From Bacteroidales bacterium (lineage in GTDB: Bacteria > Bacteroidota > Bacteroidia > Bacteroidales > Muribaculaceae): a DNA stretch of 64,000 nt. The translations under genes were made by a program, and so were the position numbers. The stretch lies in contig CAAFXO010000022.1 of NCBI GenBank assembly GCA_900766975.1, positions 7,951 to 71,950 of the forward strand. The letters are read 5' to 3'. Shown one piece after another: positions 36,352 to 44,915 of this stretch (positions within the stretch are counted from its first letter, which is position 1; each line of letters opens with the position of its first letter). The notes under the pieces were generated by a model. It was not told the origin of the DNA. It saw only the letters and a list, made by a program, of their open reading frames with translations, and ran no database searches.

Positions 36352-36373
36352 TTACTGGCAAATTACTGGCAAA
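36352..36373. repeat. Tandem 11-bp repeat at the island edge
   Basis: TTACTGGCAAA occurs twice in tandem right after the tRNA operon terminator. It may be part of an attachment site for a tRNA-Leu-targeting integrase. No integrase gene is in the window, and the other end of the island is not seen. Confidence 0.45.
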
Positions 36374-36446
36374 AGGTCGCCAGCGAAGTCCCATCTTCAT
36401 CCTACTACATTCTATTCCACCATACCCTCCCAGTTCATAATCCCGA

Positions 36447-37298
36447 TTAAATTGATTTCGTCCCCAAAGAGTCATGGAAAAAGTATTTATCAAGGTAAGC
36501 GAGAATTTTGTTTGATTCACCAATGCCACCGCAATATGACGGCTCCCGACATATAGTTATGAATTTCGCCCTCTTGATTATATCTTGCATTATGTATCCA
36601 GCCCCATTGTCTCCATATCCATAGATGTCTTGGAAGATAGATTCTGGCCAAGCGAATGTTCGTCCTTGGCAATCTGTTGTAAAACAATCAAGGTCGAAAT
36701 CGAGTACATAATTTGTCTCAGCGTCCGTAAAACCGTCTGATTTACCAGGGATATTATATCCGAGGATATCACGAACAATCTTGAAATCTTTATATCTGAC
36801 TTTGTCACCTAACGCACCGCCATTTCTTGAGAGTTCATCCGGAATATGATTTATTACTTGGCCTAAATGTTCTCGTCCCAACTTGTCTATATAGGTTCTA
36901 TTAACCCAATCATCAATATTAGTGCCGTCAACATTCCCTACATTGACAATATTGTTTATGAGACCGAGTTCCATGCCTACACAAACCCAATCATCATCAA
37001 ATTCACGAATGTCAAATTCGACAAAATTTTTGAAATCACGTTGAGATATTTTGTCTATGCCTATTTTAGTATACTGTGAAATCAACTCCCAGTTTTCATA
37101 AATTGGTCGGGCGTCATCATGTCTATCAAAAGTAACAAGATTGGTTTCTTTATCAATAATGCCTAACCTCTGAGCTTCATATAATGCTGTTAAGATGCAG
37201 CGATGGTCATCATAAAGTATAATGGCCTTGTTTCGATAACTAAACGTATCGAAATTAGCATATTGATTAAGCTCGTGCAGTCTTGTGATTTCAATCAT
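36447..37298 (-). CDS. UPF0489 (peptide arginase-like) protein
   Basis: The 283-aa cytosolic protein has LVTFDRHDDAR (about residues 53-63) and VLDFDLDCFTTD (about 198-209), the Asp/His metal-ligand pattern of the arginase-like UPF0489 family. Known members of that family include peptide arginases that turn arginine to ornithine in ribosomal peptides. No precursor peptide or radical SAM gene is nearby, so a natural-product role is not supported. It is the first gene inside the island, facing the tRNA genes, and is more AT-rich than the backbone. Confidence 0.65.
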   Translation of the reverse strand: MIEITRLHELNQYANFDTFSYRNKAIILYDDHRCILTALYEAQRLGIIDKETNLVTFDRHDDARPIYENWELISQYTKIGIDKISQRDFKNFVEFDIREFDDDWVCVGMELGLINNIVNVGNVDGTNIDDWVNRTYIDKLGREHLGQVINHIPDELSRNGGALGDKVRYKDFKIVRDILGYNIPGKSDGFTDAETNYVLDFDLDCFTTDCQGRTFAWPESIFQDIYGYGDNGAGYIMQDIIKRAKFITICREPSYCGGIGESNKILAYLDKYFFHDSLGTKSI

Positions 37299-37450
37299 TC
37301 TTAGTGTTCGTTGTTGAATTGTTTAGACTCAAAGTTAGAGATTATTTCTCACATAGCAAAATTAAGAGATTAAATGACGCAGATGTAATTTCAATCCGCC
37401 CTGCGGAGTGCGACACCTTCAAGAAACGGAGGGGAGAGGGAGGGGTCAGA

Positions 37451-37981
37451 CTAACGGAAAACTTGTTTGCGCCTATCCATTGAGCAGCCGATGAACAGGA
37501 CGGCTCCGTGGTCGAAGTAGAGATTGCCTATTCGTGGCACTCCCGATGTGGCGGTAAATGTCCCGGTGGGCGCAGTAGCCCTGCGGGAGTCGGTTGTCGT
37601 GAAACTCTTTCTGTGGAACGGCATCTTGTTCCGAACGCACTTGCCGCGCTCCGTATTCCTTGATTTTTTCGTGGGCGAAGTCATCCTCTCCGCTCTCGCT
37701 TCTGTTTGGGGGCGAAGTCCGTAACATCGGGTCGGCATCGTCTGCGCTGCCTTGCAGTTGAAGGTGTCGTAATCTCCAAAGCTGCTCTACCCACAGGCAC
37801 ACCGCCGCCGTACTTGCCATAGTCGTAAGCACCGCAACAGATACTCGGAGCGCTCGCCGCCGGGTCTCTTGTGGTCAGGCATTTTCGGTTCGGGTGAAGT
37901 CCAATCGTGGCTGTTCCCGCTCTCCGTGAGCCTCGTTCCTGCTTTCCGTCTTACATCTGCTTTTCCATTCCGGGCTACCAC
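37451..37981 (-). pseudogene. Decayed inverted copy of ardA
   Basis: No single frame is open, but pieces of ArdA appear in order in different minus-strand frames: DHKRPGGERSEYLLR (ArdA DHKSPCDGEPSVYCG), GAYDYGKYGGG (GTYGKYNDGS), ADDADP (ADEEDP), SESGEDDFAHEKIKEY (SESGMDEDDFDHIKEY), EQDAVPQKEFHD (YDQDAVDDYMEFHD), GYCAHRD (AYCGHWD) and IGNLYFDHGA..VFR (MGNLSNYFDYDA..VFRVV). Several frameshifts and stops separate them. It lies about 250 bp from the intact plus-strand ardA, so an inverted ancestral duplication or two captured ardA genes is likely. Confidence 0.75.
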
Positions 37982-38228
37982 GTCAGGCCCATTGTCCGGT
38001 TTTACGCCGCAAAGTTATTACCTCCGTGCGGAACGTCAAGGGCAGGTTTGCACTCCGTGTTCCTCCGTTTTTCGGCCCTACGGGACCGCAAAGTCGGCTG
38101 CACTCGGCATAGTCAAGCAAGCTTGCCTCTGCTCTCATTGGCACGACTTTTCGCCTGCAAAACGGCTATCACCCTTGCCTCATAGGTCCGTCCGGAGGCA
38201 CTTTGGGGGCAGTGTAAAACTTAAAACA
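37982..38228 (+). other. Leader region of ardA
   Basis: This GC-rich, C-run-rich stretch precedes ardA. The ardA frame stays open upstream to 37869, but the residues look non-coding and part of the frame overlaps the decayed copy. I recall similar leaders before ardA-type genes of Bacteroides conjugative elements; that is memory, not a search. No clear promoter box was found. Confidence 0.35.
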
Positions 38229-38885
38229 ATGAACCTTATGTTTAACCCCTCAATTTCAACTACAATGAGACTACAATTCGGAGAACTCAACATCACTCCA
38301 AGAGTCGTTGAACGACTCGATGACCTGGACTTCACGGTCGAAGAACTCGAATATGCCATAGCAGACCACAAGAGCCCCTGCGACGGCGAACCCTCCGTCT
38401 ACTGCGGTACTTACGGCAAGTACAACGACGGCTCGCTCTGCGGCCTGTGGGTAGACATCAGCAGCTTCGACGACTACGACGACTTCATTCGCTTCTGCAA
38501 GGCGATTCACGCTGACGAGGAAGACCCGGAGCTGATGTTCCAGGACTTCGAGGGATTCCCCCGCCAGTGGTACAGCGAGAGCGGTATGGACGAGGACGAC
38601 TTCGACCACATCAAGGAATACTGCGACCTGTGCGACAAGTACGATCAGGATGCCGTGGACGATTACATGGAGTTTCACGACGAACTCGACAGCTTCGAGG
38701 AAGCCTACTGCGGTCACTGGGACAGCGAAGAAGACTTCGCCCGCCACATCGTCGAGGAGTGCTACGACCTTGACAGGATCATGGGCAATCTCTCCAACTA
38801 CTTCGATTACGACGCCTTCGCTCGCGACCTGTTCATGTATGACTATGCCATGGGTGCAAACAACAACGTGTTCCGCGTAGTCTGA
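38229..38885 (+). CDS. ardA: Antirestriction protein ArdA
   Basis: The very acidic protein (218 aa from 38229, or 206 aa from MRLQFGEL at 38265) has the ArdA hallmarks CGTYGKYNDGSLCGLWVD, DYDDFIRFCKAIHADEEDPE, MFQDFEGFP and the repeated Asp/Glu-rich helices. ArdA mimics DNA and blocks type I restriction enzymes, normally protecting a mobile element on entry. Here it sits beside a BREX operon and next to a decayed homologue. The frame is open from 37869, but that extension looks non-coding. The two candidate starts cannot be separated by ribosome-binding site. Confidence 0.82.
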   Translation: MNLMFNPSISTTMRLQFGELNITPRVVERLDDLDFTVEELEYAIADHKSPCDGEPSVYCGTYGKYNDGSLCGLWVDISSFDDYDDFIRFCKAIHADEEDPELMFQDFEGFPRQWYSESGMDEDDFDHIKEYCDLCDKYDQDAVDDYMEFHDELDSFEEAYCGHWDSEEDFARHIVEECYDLDRIMGNLSNYFDYDAFARDLFMYDYAMGANNNVFRVV

Positions 38886-38971
38886 CCCAATTCCTCTCTC
38901 CTCCCTTCAAGGGTCGCCTTCCGCAGGGCGGCTCTTGATTGTGTTAGACCGGAAATTTGCAATAAATTGAT

Positions 38972-38979
38972 TATCTTTG
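38972..38979 (+). promoter_or_regulatory. -7 box for the primase-helicase gene
   Basis: TATCTTTG fits TAnnTTTG, 37 bp before the start codon. A -33 element at standard spacing is not obvious. Confidence 0.5.
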
Positions 38980-39016
38980 CATTTGCAAAGCGACCCGTTC
39001 GTGTCGCATTAGGCGT

Positions 39017-41830
39017 ATGCAAGATAATCATGATGATATAAACGCATTAAAGGCCGAAATAGAACGGTTGCGGACGCTGCTTGATGCCAATGGCATTGAC
39101 TGGCGACCGAGACCTGTTTTCACACGGTCTGACTTGTCATTGGAGGAGCGTGTCAATCTGTTTCGCAGTCTGTTCCGTGGGCGTGAAGATGTGTTTGCTC
39201 GTCGTTGGGAGAGCAGGAATTCCGGTAAATCTGGGTATCAGCCTGTGTGTCGACGTGAATGGCAATCGCAATATTGCGACAAGAAGAAGTACAAATGCGC
39301 CGAATGTCCGAACCGGGAGTTCGAGCCACTGGCATACAAACATATTTACCGCCATCTTGAGGGACGCGACCCTGATTGTCGGGACGTTGTCGGGCTTTAT
39401 GCAATCACAGCAAATGACGGTTGCAATTTCTTATGCGCCGATTTTGATGACAAGAGTTGCGAACATGGTTATCAGAACGATGTAAAAGCATATATAGCAG
39501 TGTGTCGAGACTGGGATATTCCGGCGTATACTGAGCGGTCACGTTCGGGCAACGGTGCGCACGTCTGGATTTTCTTCGCAGAGGAAGTTAAAGCCCGTGA
39601 CGCGCGTAGGCTTGGAAATGCAATTCTTACTGAGGCGATGGAGCGCGATGGCAGAATGTCGTTCAAGTCTTATGACCGCTTATTCCCCAATCAAGACACT
39701 ATGCCGACCGGCGGCTTCGGGAATCTCGTGGCTTTGCCATTGCAGGGCCGGGCACGGAAGAACGGCAACAGTGTATTTGTCAATGACGATTTCAAGCCAT
39801 ACGCCGACCAATGGGGATTTCTGCAATCCGTTAAGAAAATGACGGTTCTTGAATTGGCCGCAGCTATATCATCGCATTGCGCACAAGAACCAATGGGCGC
39901 GTTATCGAAGACAAGCGAGTCCGCGCCGTGGGAACGTCCGACAGCGAAATCGATGTCCAAAGCAGAATTTCCGACAACAATAAAATTGGTCCTTGCCAAC
40001 GGCATTTATATTCCCTTGAAAGGCTTGAGTGCTAAGTCGGTCAATCATCTTAAACGCATCGCGGCGTTCCGCAATCCTGAATTTTATGCCAAACTTGGCA
40101 TGAGGCTCCCAACTTATAACATTCCACGGATTATCTCTTGTTCAGAACTCACGGATGATTATCTGCTAATGCCGCGTGGATGTTATGAAGACATCGTTCA
40201 ATTCTTCGAGTTGCATGGCACCTCAGTCAGCAATGACGATAAACGGACAAATGATACCAATATCAACGTGTCGTTTAACGGCACGCTCCGCCCGGAACAA
40301 GGTGCCGCTGTTGAGGAACTGATGCGCCATAATACCGGCGTAATCCATGCCACAACTGCCTTTGGCAAGACTGTCGCAGGAATCGCTTTGATTGCACGGC
40401 GGAAAGTCAACACACTGATACTTGTTCACACAAAAGCTCTGCTTGACCAATGGCGGCGCGAACTCGAAAAGTTTCTTGTCACAGATTTTCAGCCACCGGA
40501 GCAACGTAAAGGACCGGGAAGAAAGAAGAAGTTCCGGCAGTTCGGTGCACTATGCGCCACCGAAAATTCTCTTAATGGCAAAATTGATGTTGCCCTTATC
40601 CAGTCGTGCTTTGATGATGAGGCAGATGCTAAAATGTTTGTCAAGGATTATGGCATGGTAATCGTTGACGAATGTCATCATATATCGGCGGTCAACTTTG
40701 AGCGAGTGTTAAGGCAGGTCAATGCACGGTATGTCTATGGTCTATCTGCCACGCCAATCCGTAAAGATGGACATCAGCCAATTATCTTCATGCAATGCGG
40801 GCCAATACGATATACTTCCGATGCAAAAACTCAGATTGCATCGCAATCATTCAGACGCATCCTCATTCCGCGATTCACCGCCTATCGGAGTCTGACTGAT
40901 GAAAAACGCACATTCACTAAGGTCGCCGCATCACTTGCCGAGGATGAACAGCGCAACCATCTGATTGCTGATGATGTTAAAACTGTCCTTGACGAAGGGC
41001 GTTCACCTATCATACTTACCAAATTCAAAGAGCACGTAAGCATTTTGGCAGAAAAATGCAAGCGCTTCTGTCCGAACATTGTAACCCTTGTAGGCACAGA
41101 CTCCGCTAAAGTTAAGCGCGAAACGCTTATGCGTCTCAACAAAGTCAAGTCCGATGAACTATTGATAGTGATAGCGACGGGCCAATATGTCGGAGAAGGC
41201 TTCGACCTGCCGAGACTCGACACGCTTTTCCTTGCTACTCCCAACTCATGGAAAGGGCTGATAGCGCAATACGCCGGAAGACTACACCGTGAATATCCCG
41301 GCAAAAAAGAAGTGCGCATCTACGACTATGTCGACCTCCACGAGCCAATCTGCGAATCGATGTATCGCAAGCGTCTCGCGGCCTACAAACAACAGGGATA
41401 TGCTCTTTCGGAAACATCCGAAGGCCTTTTTGCCGAGCCGGTCACACAAGCCATCTTCGGCGCAGATGATTTTGAAATTGCATTCCTCAATGATCTTGCT
41501 TCGGCGCGACTAAGTATCGTCATTTCGTGCCATCGGCTTAAATGGAAGCGCCATCCACGACTAGTAGACCTATTGCAAAACAAACTCCACCAAGGCATCG
41601 CAGTAACTATCGTCATCCACGAGACAGGCCACAACGAACCGGAATTATCTACAATAGGAGTAAGAATCATCTCATCCCCTGCTACAAGTCTTAATTGCGC
41701 CGTCATCGATAATACTACCGGCTGGTACGGCTCAGTCAATTTCTGTGGCCGCACCCTTCCCGATGCCACCGCCATCCGTCTGCAAGACAGCTACTTCTGC
41801 GCCTCCCTCATTGACTGTTTGTTACAATAA
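39017..41830 (+). CDS. TOTE-type primase/SF2 helicase with degenerate PLD domain
   Basis: The 937-aa protein has a short coiled coil (about residues 5-25) and a Cys cluster (C78, C87, C94, C97). An archaeo-eukaryotic primase domain follows with LCADFDD (about 139-145), SGNGAHVWIFF (about 177-187) and PTGGFGNLVALPLQ. The superfamily 2 helicase has TTAFGKTVAG (about 445), VDECHH (about 550), LSATPIRKDGH (about 575) and GEGFDLPRLDTLF. The last 110 residues match a phospholipase-D-like fold (VIDNTTGWYGSVNF), but the HxK of the HKD motif is replaced (SLNCAVID). The domain set matches TOTE conflict-system proteins. It has its own -7 box and no obvious partner. Confidence 0.82.
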   Translation: MQDNHDDINALKAEIERLRTLLDANGIDWRPRPVFTRSDLSLEERVNLFRSLFRGREDVFARRWESRNSGKSGYQPVCRREWQSQYCDKKKYKCAECPNREFEPLAYKHIYRHLEGRDPDCRDVVGLYAITANDGCNFLCADFDDKSCEHGYQNDVKAYIAVCRDWDIPAYTERSRSGNGAHVWIFFAEEVKARDARRLGNAILTEAMERDGRMSFKSYDRLFPNQDTMPTGGFGNLVALPLQGRARKNGNSVFVNDDFKPYADQWGFLQSVKKMTVLELAAAISSHCAQEPMGALSKTSESAPWERPTAKSMSKAEFPTTIKLVLANGIYIPLKGLSAKSVNHLKRIAAFRNPEFYAKLGMRLPTYNIPRIISCSELTDDYLLMPRGCYEDIVQFFELHGTSVSNDDKRTNDTNINVSFNGTLRPEQGAAVEELMRHNTGVIHATTAFGKTVAGIALIARRKVNTLILVHTKALLDQWRRELEKFLVTDFQPPEQRKGPGRKKKFRQFGALCATENSLNGKIDVALIQSCFDDEADAKMFVKDYGMVIVDECHHISAVNFERVLRQVNARYVYGLSATPIRKDGHQPIIFMQCGPIRYTSDAKTQIASQSFRRILIPRFTAYRSLTDEKRTFTKVAASLAEDEQRNHLIADDVKTVLDEGRSPIILTKFKEHVSILAEKCKRFCPNIVTLVGTDSAKVKRETLMRLNKVKSDELLIVIATGQYVGEGFDLPRLDTLFLATPNSWKGLIAQYAGRLHREYPGKKEVRIYDYVDLHEPICESMYRKRLAAYKQQGYALSETSEGLFAEPVTQAIFGADDFEIAFLNDLASARLSIVISCHRLKWKRHPRLVDLLQNKLHQGIAVTIVIHETGHNEPELSTIGVRIISSPATSLNCAVIDNTTGWYGSVNFCGRTLPDATAIRLQDSYFCASLIDCLLQ

Positions 41831-41979
41831 ATAACAGGCCGTGAAGTATATCGGTATGATTATATAATGTGTAATCAGACGTAAGGGGATGTCTGAATAA
41901 TTTATTTTGATTACATCGATTTATCCGATTTATCAAAAGATTTTGAGTAATTTATGGCAATTAGATGACAGAAAATTAG

Positions 41980-41987
41980 TAACTTTG
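41980..41987 (+). promoter_or_regulatory. -7 box upstream of the BREX leader RNA
   Basis: TAACTTTG is a full TAnnTTTG match. Transcription would start near 41992, 380 bp before brxP, with no second good promoter between. Confidence 0.6.
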
Positions 41988-41991
41988 TGCG

Positions 41992-42306
41992 ACCTTACGC
42001 CGAGTGGTTGCCTGAAATGGCAGCTGGAACGTGGGAGGTCATTACATAATGAAAGCGTTTACTTGCGCTTAATTCTTGGCTGTTAAGAACCTAGGAAATT
42101 CTTTTACCATCATCAAGAATAAAGCAACGGTAGATGTCTCGGGTATGATTTTACATACCCTTAGGTGGATTATACCCTTTAGGGTGTGTCCCCTTTGGTG
42201 TACTATCATACGGCGTAGGCTCTGGCGTTGCTCGTTCGATGATGAACGGCTTCCTAGGGCCTTTAACAGCAGGACGAGTAACAGGTACGGATCCTGCGCT
42301 TTTTTG
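41992..42306 (+). ncRNA. Structured RNA or leader upstream of the BREX operon
   Basis: The 540-bp gap has no gene but is bounded by a -7 box and a terminator-like hairpin with a T run (GCAGGA 42269-42274, TCCTGC 42292-42297, then T6). Inside are: GACCT/AGGTC (41991-41995, 42036-42040) enclosing GTTGCC/GGCAGC; AAGCG/CGCTT (42053-42070); a long-range stem CCTAGGAA 42090-42097 with TTCCTAGG 42251-42258, extended by GTTAA/TTAAC; GGGTATG/CATACCC (42141-42160); and CGTTC/GAACG (42233-42248). It could be an independent RNA or a transcription-attenuating leader. I do not recognise the family. Confidence 0.6.
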
Positions 42307-42370
42307 TTAATCAAAAATATAATGAGTTTGTCAGAGGGTCGATGAACTATGAGACAGGAGACCCCGACAA

Positions 42371-44899
42371 ATGTTCAAAGTCGTATGGGATAAAGAGAAC
42401 AATGGCGTTCGCCTCACGATGGCACCCCCATCAGGCGAAGCATTAAATGTATGCCCGCGTCCTGTATTCTGGGAAGAACTTGATTTCCTTGGCCTCGACC
42501 GTCTCGGCTGGACTTATCCCCATTGTAAAGAACCACTCCTCTGGGCCTGCGACCGCCGCTACTTCTACAGGGGTGATGTTGTCCTCGAAATTCATGGTGG
42601 AAATCTTTTCGATTCTCCGACTAATTCGATTCTCCAGCATAATCTTCATTTAGAGCCTATAAATCTTGATGCTTTATTGAAAGCTAATGAGGACAGTATG
42701 TTCCTTATTGAGCATGAGGCAATGGAATTCATTAACTCTGTTTTTGATTCTCACGTTGTCAAAAAAGCATCAAATCCGAACATCAAGTACGAGGAGTTAA
42801 CGACTCGCTTGAGCGAAAAAACTAATCAAAAGCACACAGTCATTCAAGAAGATTGTGGCTCTTTTGATATTATGCCAGAGGCTGAAGCTGAGAAAAAAGG
42901 CAAGCGAAAAATTTTTAATAGCAATATAGATTCAGTTATAGTATCTTTTTCTGGAGGTAAAGACTCACAAGTCGTTTTAGATCTAGTGGCTCGTGTTGTG
43001 CCACCCGAACAGTACTATGTAATATATTCAAATACAGGGTATGAGCTTCCTACTTCTTTGACTTTATACAAAGAAATAGAAGCCCTATATCATAAAGATT
43101 ATCCTAACCTTGAATTTCTGACTGCAGAAAATCATCAACCAGTATTATACTATTGGGATGAATTAGACACCCCGAGCAAAATACATAGATGGTGTTGTGC
43201 TGTTATGAAAACGGCTCCGCTATATAGATTGCTAAAGGAAAAGGTCGGTAAAGGCCGTCAACCAAATGTTATTGCCTTTGAGGGTGTACGAGCTGAAGAA
43301 AGTTCGACACGTGCAACATATGCGCGTATCGGTAAAGGAGTTAAGCATGGTAACGTAGTTAACGCAAGGCCAATTTTTGAATGGTCAGTCACAGAAGTTT
43401 GGCTTTACCTTCTGTTTCATGGTCTTCCCATAAACCTTGCTTATCGTAAGGGGCTAAATCGAGTAGGTTGTGTGATTTGCCCCCTTAGCTCTGAGTTGGG
43501 CGACTGTCTTGACCACAAATTTTTCCCTGAGACATCCCAGCCCTTCATTGACAAACTTAGAGAAAATGCACGTAAAGCTGGCATAAAAGGCGTTGACACT
43601 TATCTGAAGGAACGTAAATGGAAGGTTAGAGCTGGAGGAAACCGCCATACATCCACTTCAGTGGTCGAATATACTAATGCAAATAACGACCTTCAGGTTT
43701 CCATAGTCAACCCCAAAGAAGATTTTTTCCAGTGGATTAAAGTCCTGGGTAAACATACCATCAAGGATAACGGCAACGGCCTTTATGATATTTTCCTTAA
43801 ATTTAGGGAAAAAGTCTATTTTATAACTGCTCTCCTCGAGGCAGACAAACTAACACTATCCATAAAAGATTGCGTTACTGATATAATATTTGTCAGCCTC
43901 CTTAAGAGAGTGATTAACAAGGCTGTTTACTGTGTACACTGTGAGGTGTGTGAGGTTGAATGTCCTACCGGTGCACTCTCGGTTGTACCCTGTGTAAAAG
44001 TTGACGCATCTAAATGTGTACACTGTCATAAATGTCTCACATTTAAGGATAACGGATGTGTCGCTGCCAATTCAATTCGTCAAACAAATACGACTTCTCA
44101 ATCGAATACGAACATGAGCATATCATCAATAAAAAAATTCAACACCTTCGGACTTCGAAATAGCTGGGTTAAAGCCTACTATAAGACTCCAGAAACTTTC
44201 CTTTCGGTCGAGGGGAAAGAACTCCTCAATCCCAATAAGCAGCTTCCCATATTCTTAAATTGGATGGTTAGTGCTGGTCTAGCCAACACGGATAAGACAC
44301 CGACAGAGCTTTCGAATGCCCTTACATCGGCTTATCAAACAGACTCTAACCTTTTCTGGCAGGTTGTGTGGGTAAACTTATGCAACGACAGCGAGCTTTG
44401 CGCTTGGTATAGATCGAAAATTGGGTTCGAACGGGAATATTCGCGCGAAGACTTGATTGCACTTCTCGCGGAATCGTTTCCCTCAATACCGGAGTCAACA
44501 AGAGACAATGCTCTCAAATCGCTCTTGAACACCTTTAATGAGAGCCCATTAGGAAGTTCTGCCCATGTTGGCAAGGTAATCAAAATTGGCAACAAGACCT
44601 CAGTAAGACGTGATAGCATAAGCGATCTATCACTTGTTACGGCAGCTCTGTCTCTCTATCGCTACGCCGAGAAGGTAGGTCGTCGCTCCCTGACCGTTTC
44701 GGAGTTTTATAATCCCGAGCAGATCGATGGCATTGTGCGCCAGTTCGGTATCGAGCGTGAGTCGCTTGAACAAATACTTCGCTCGCTCGAGCAGGACAGC
44801 AACCATGTGCTTCGCGCCGAACTTAAGATGGGTCTTGACAACATCATTCTCCGTGACGACCTTACCTCGGAAGACATCTTAAAGCTTATGCTCAAATAA
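42371..44899 (+). CDS. brxP: BREX type 4 PAPS-reductase-like protein BrxP
   Basis: The 842-aa protein has the PP-loop SFSGGKDSQVVLDL (about residues 192-205) of the PAPS reductase/DndC superfamily, and RWCCAVMKTAPL, EGVRAEESSTRA and VGCVICPLSSE. Next come two iron-sulfur cysteine clusters (CVHCEVCEVECPTGA and CVHCHKC, about 522-565). The last 280 residues are helical and resemble DUF4007 (FNTFGLRNSWVKAYY). In type 4 BREX this protein takes the place of the PglX methylase, by family knowledge. It is the first gene, with AGGAG 11 bp before the ATG. The middle of the gene is AT-rich relative to its ends. Confidence 0.88.
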   Translation: MFKVVWDKENNGVRLTMAPPSGEALNVCPRPVFWEELDFLGLDRLGWTYPHCKEPLLWACDRRYFYRGDVVLEIHGGNLFDSPTNSILQHNLHLEPINLDALLKANEDSMFLIEHEAMEFINSVFDSHVVKKASNPNIKYEELTTRLSEKTNQKHTVIQEDCGSFDIMPEAEAEKKGKRKIFNSNIDSVIVSFSGGKDSQVVLDLVARVVPPEQYYVIYSNTGYELPTSLTLYKEIEALYHKDYPNLEFLTAENHQPVLYYWDELDTPSKIHRWCCAVMKTAPLYRLLKEKVGKGRQPNVIAFEGVRAEESSTRATYARIGKGVKHGNVVNARPIFEWSVTEVWLYLLFHGLPINLAYRKGLNRVGCVICPLSSELGDCLDHKFFPETSQPFIDKLRENARKAGIKGVDTYLKERKWKVRAGGNRHTSTSVVEYTNANNDLQVSIVNPKEDFFQWIKVLGKHTIKDNGNGLYDIFLKFREKVYFITALLEADKLTLSIKDCVTDIIFVSLLKRVINKAVYCVHCEVCEVECPTGALSVVPCVKVDASKCVHCHKCLTFKDNGCVAANSIRQTNTTSQSNTNMSISSIKKFNTFGLRNSWVKAYYKTPETFLSVEGKELLNPNKQLPIFLNWMVSAGLANTDKTPTELSNALTSAYQTDSNLFWQVVWVNLCNDSELCAWYRSKIGFEREYSREDLIALLAESFPSIPESTRDNALKSLLNTFNESPLGSSAHVGKVIKIGNKTSVRRDSISDLSLVTAALSLYRYAEKVGRRSLTVSEFYNPEQIDGIVRQFGIERESLEQILRSLEQDSNHVLRAELKMGLDNIILRDDLTSEDILKLMLK

Positions 44900-44915
44900 A
44901 ACCACCTGATAAACC

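Noticed and set aside
36311..36529. 72-aa minus-strand frame beside tRNA-Leu
   Set aside because: It overlaps the terminator and the end of the UPF0489 gene; it is probably junction sequence, not a gene.
37869..38228. N-terminal extension of ArdA by 120 residues
   Set aside because: The extension has no ArdA similarity, overlaps the decayed inverted copy, and looks like GC-rich leader sequence.
41988..42306. Group II intron, suggested by GTGCGACC at the 5' end
   Set aside because: No domain V hairpin, no intron reverse transcriptase and a simple terminator at the 3' end.
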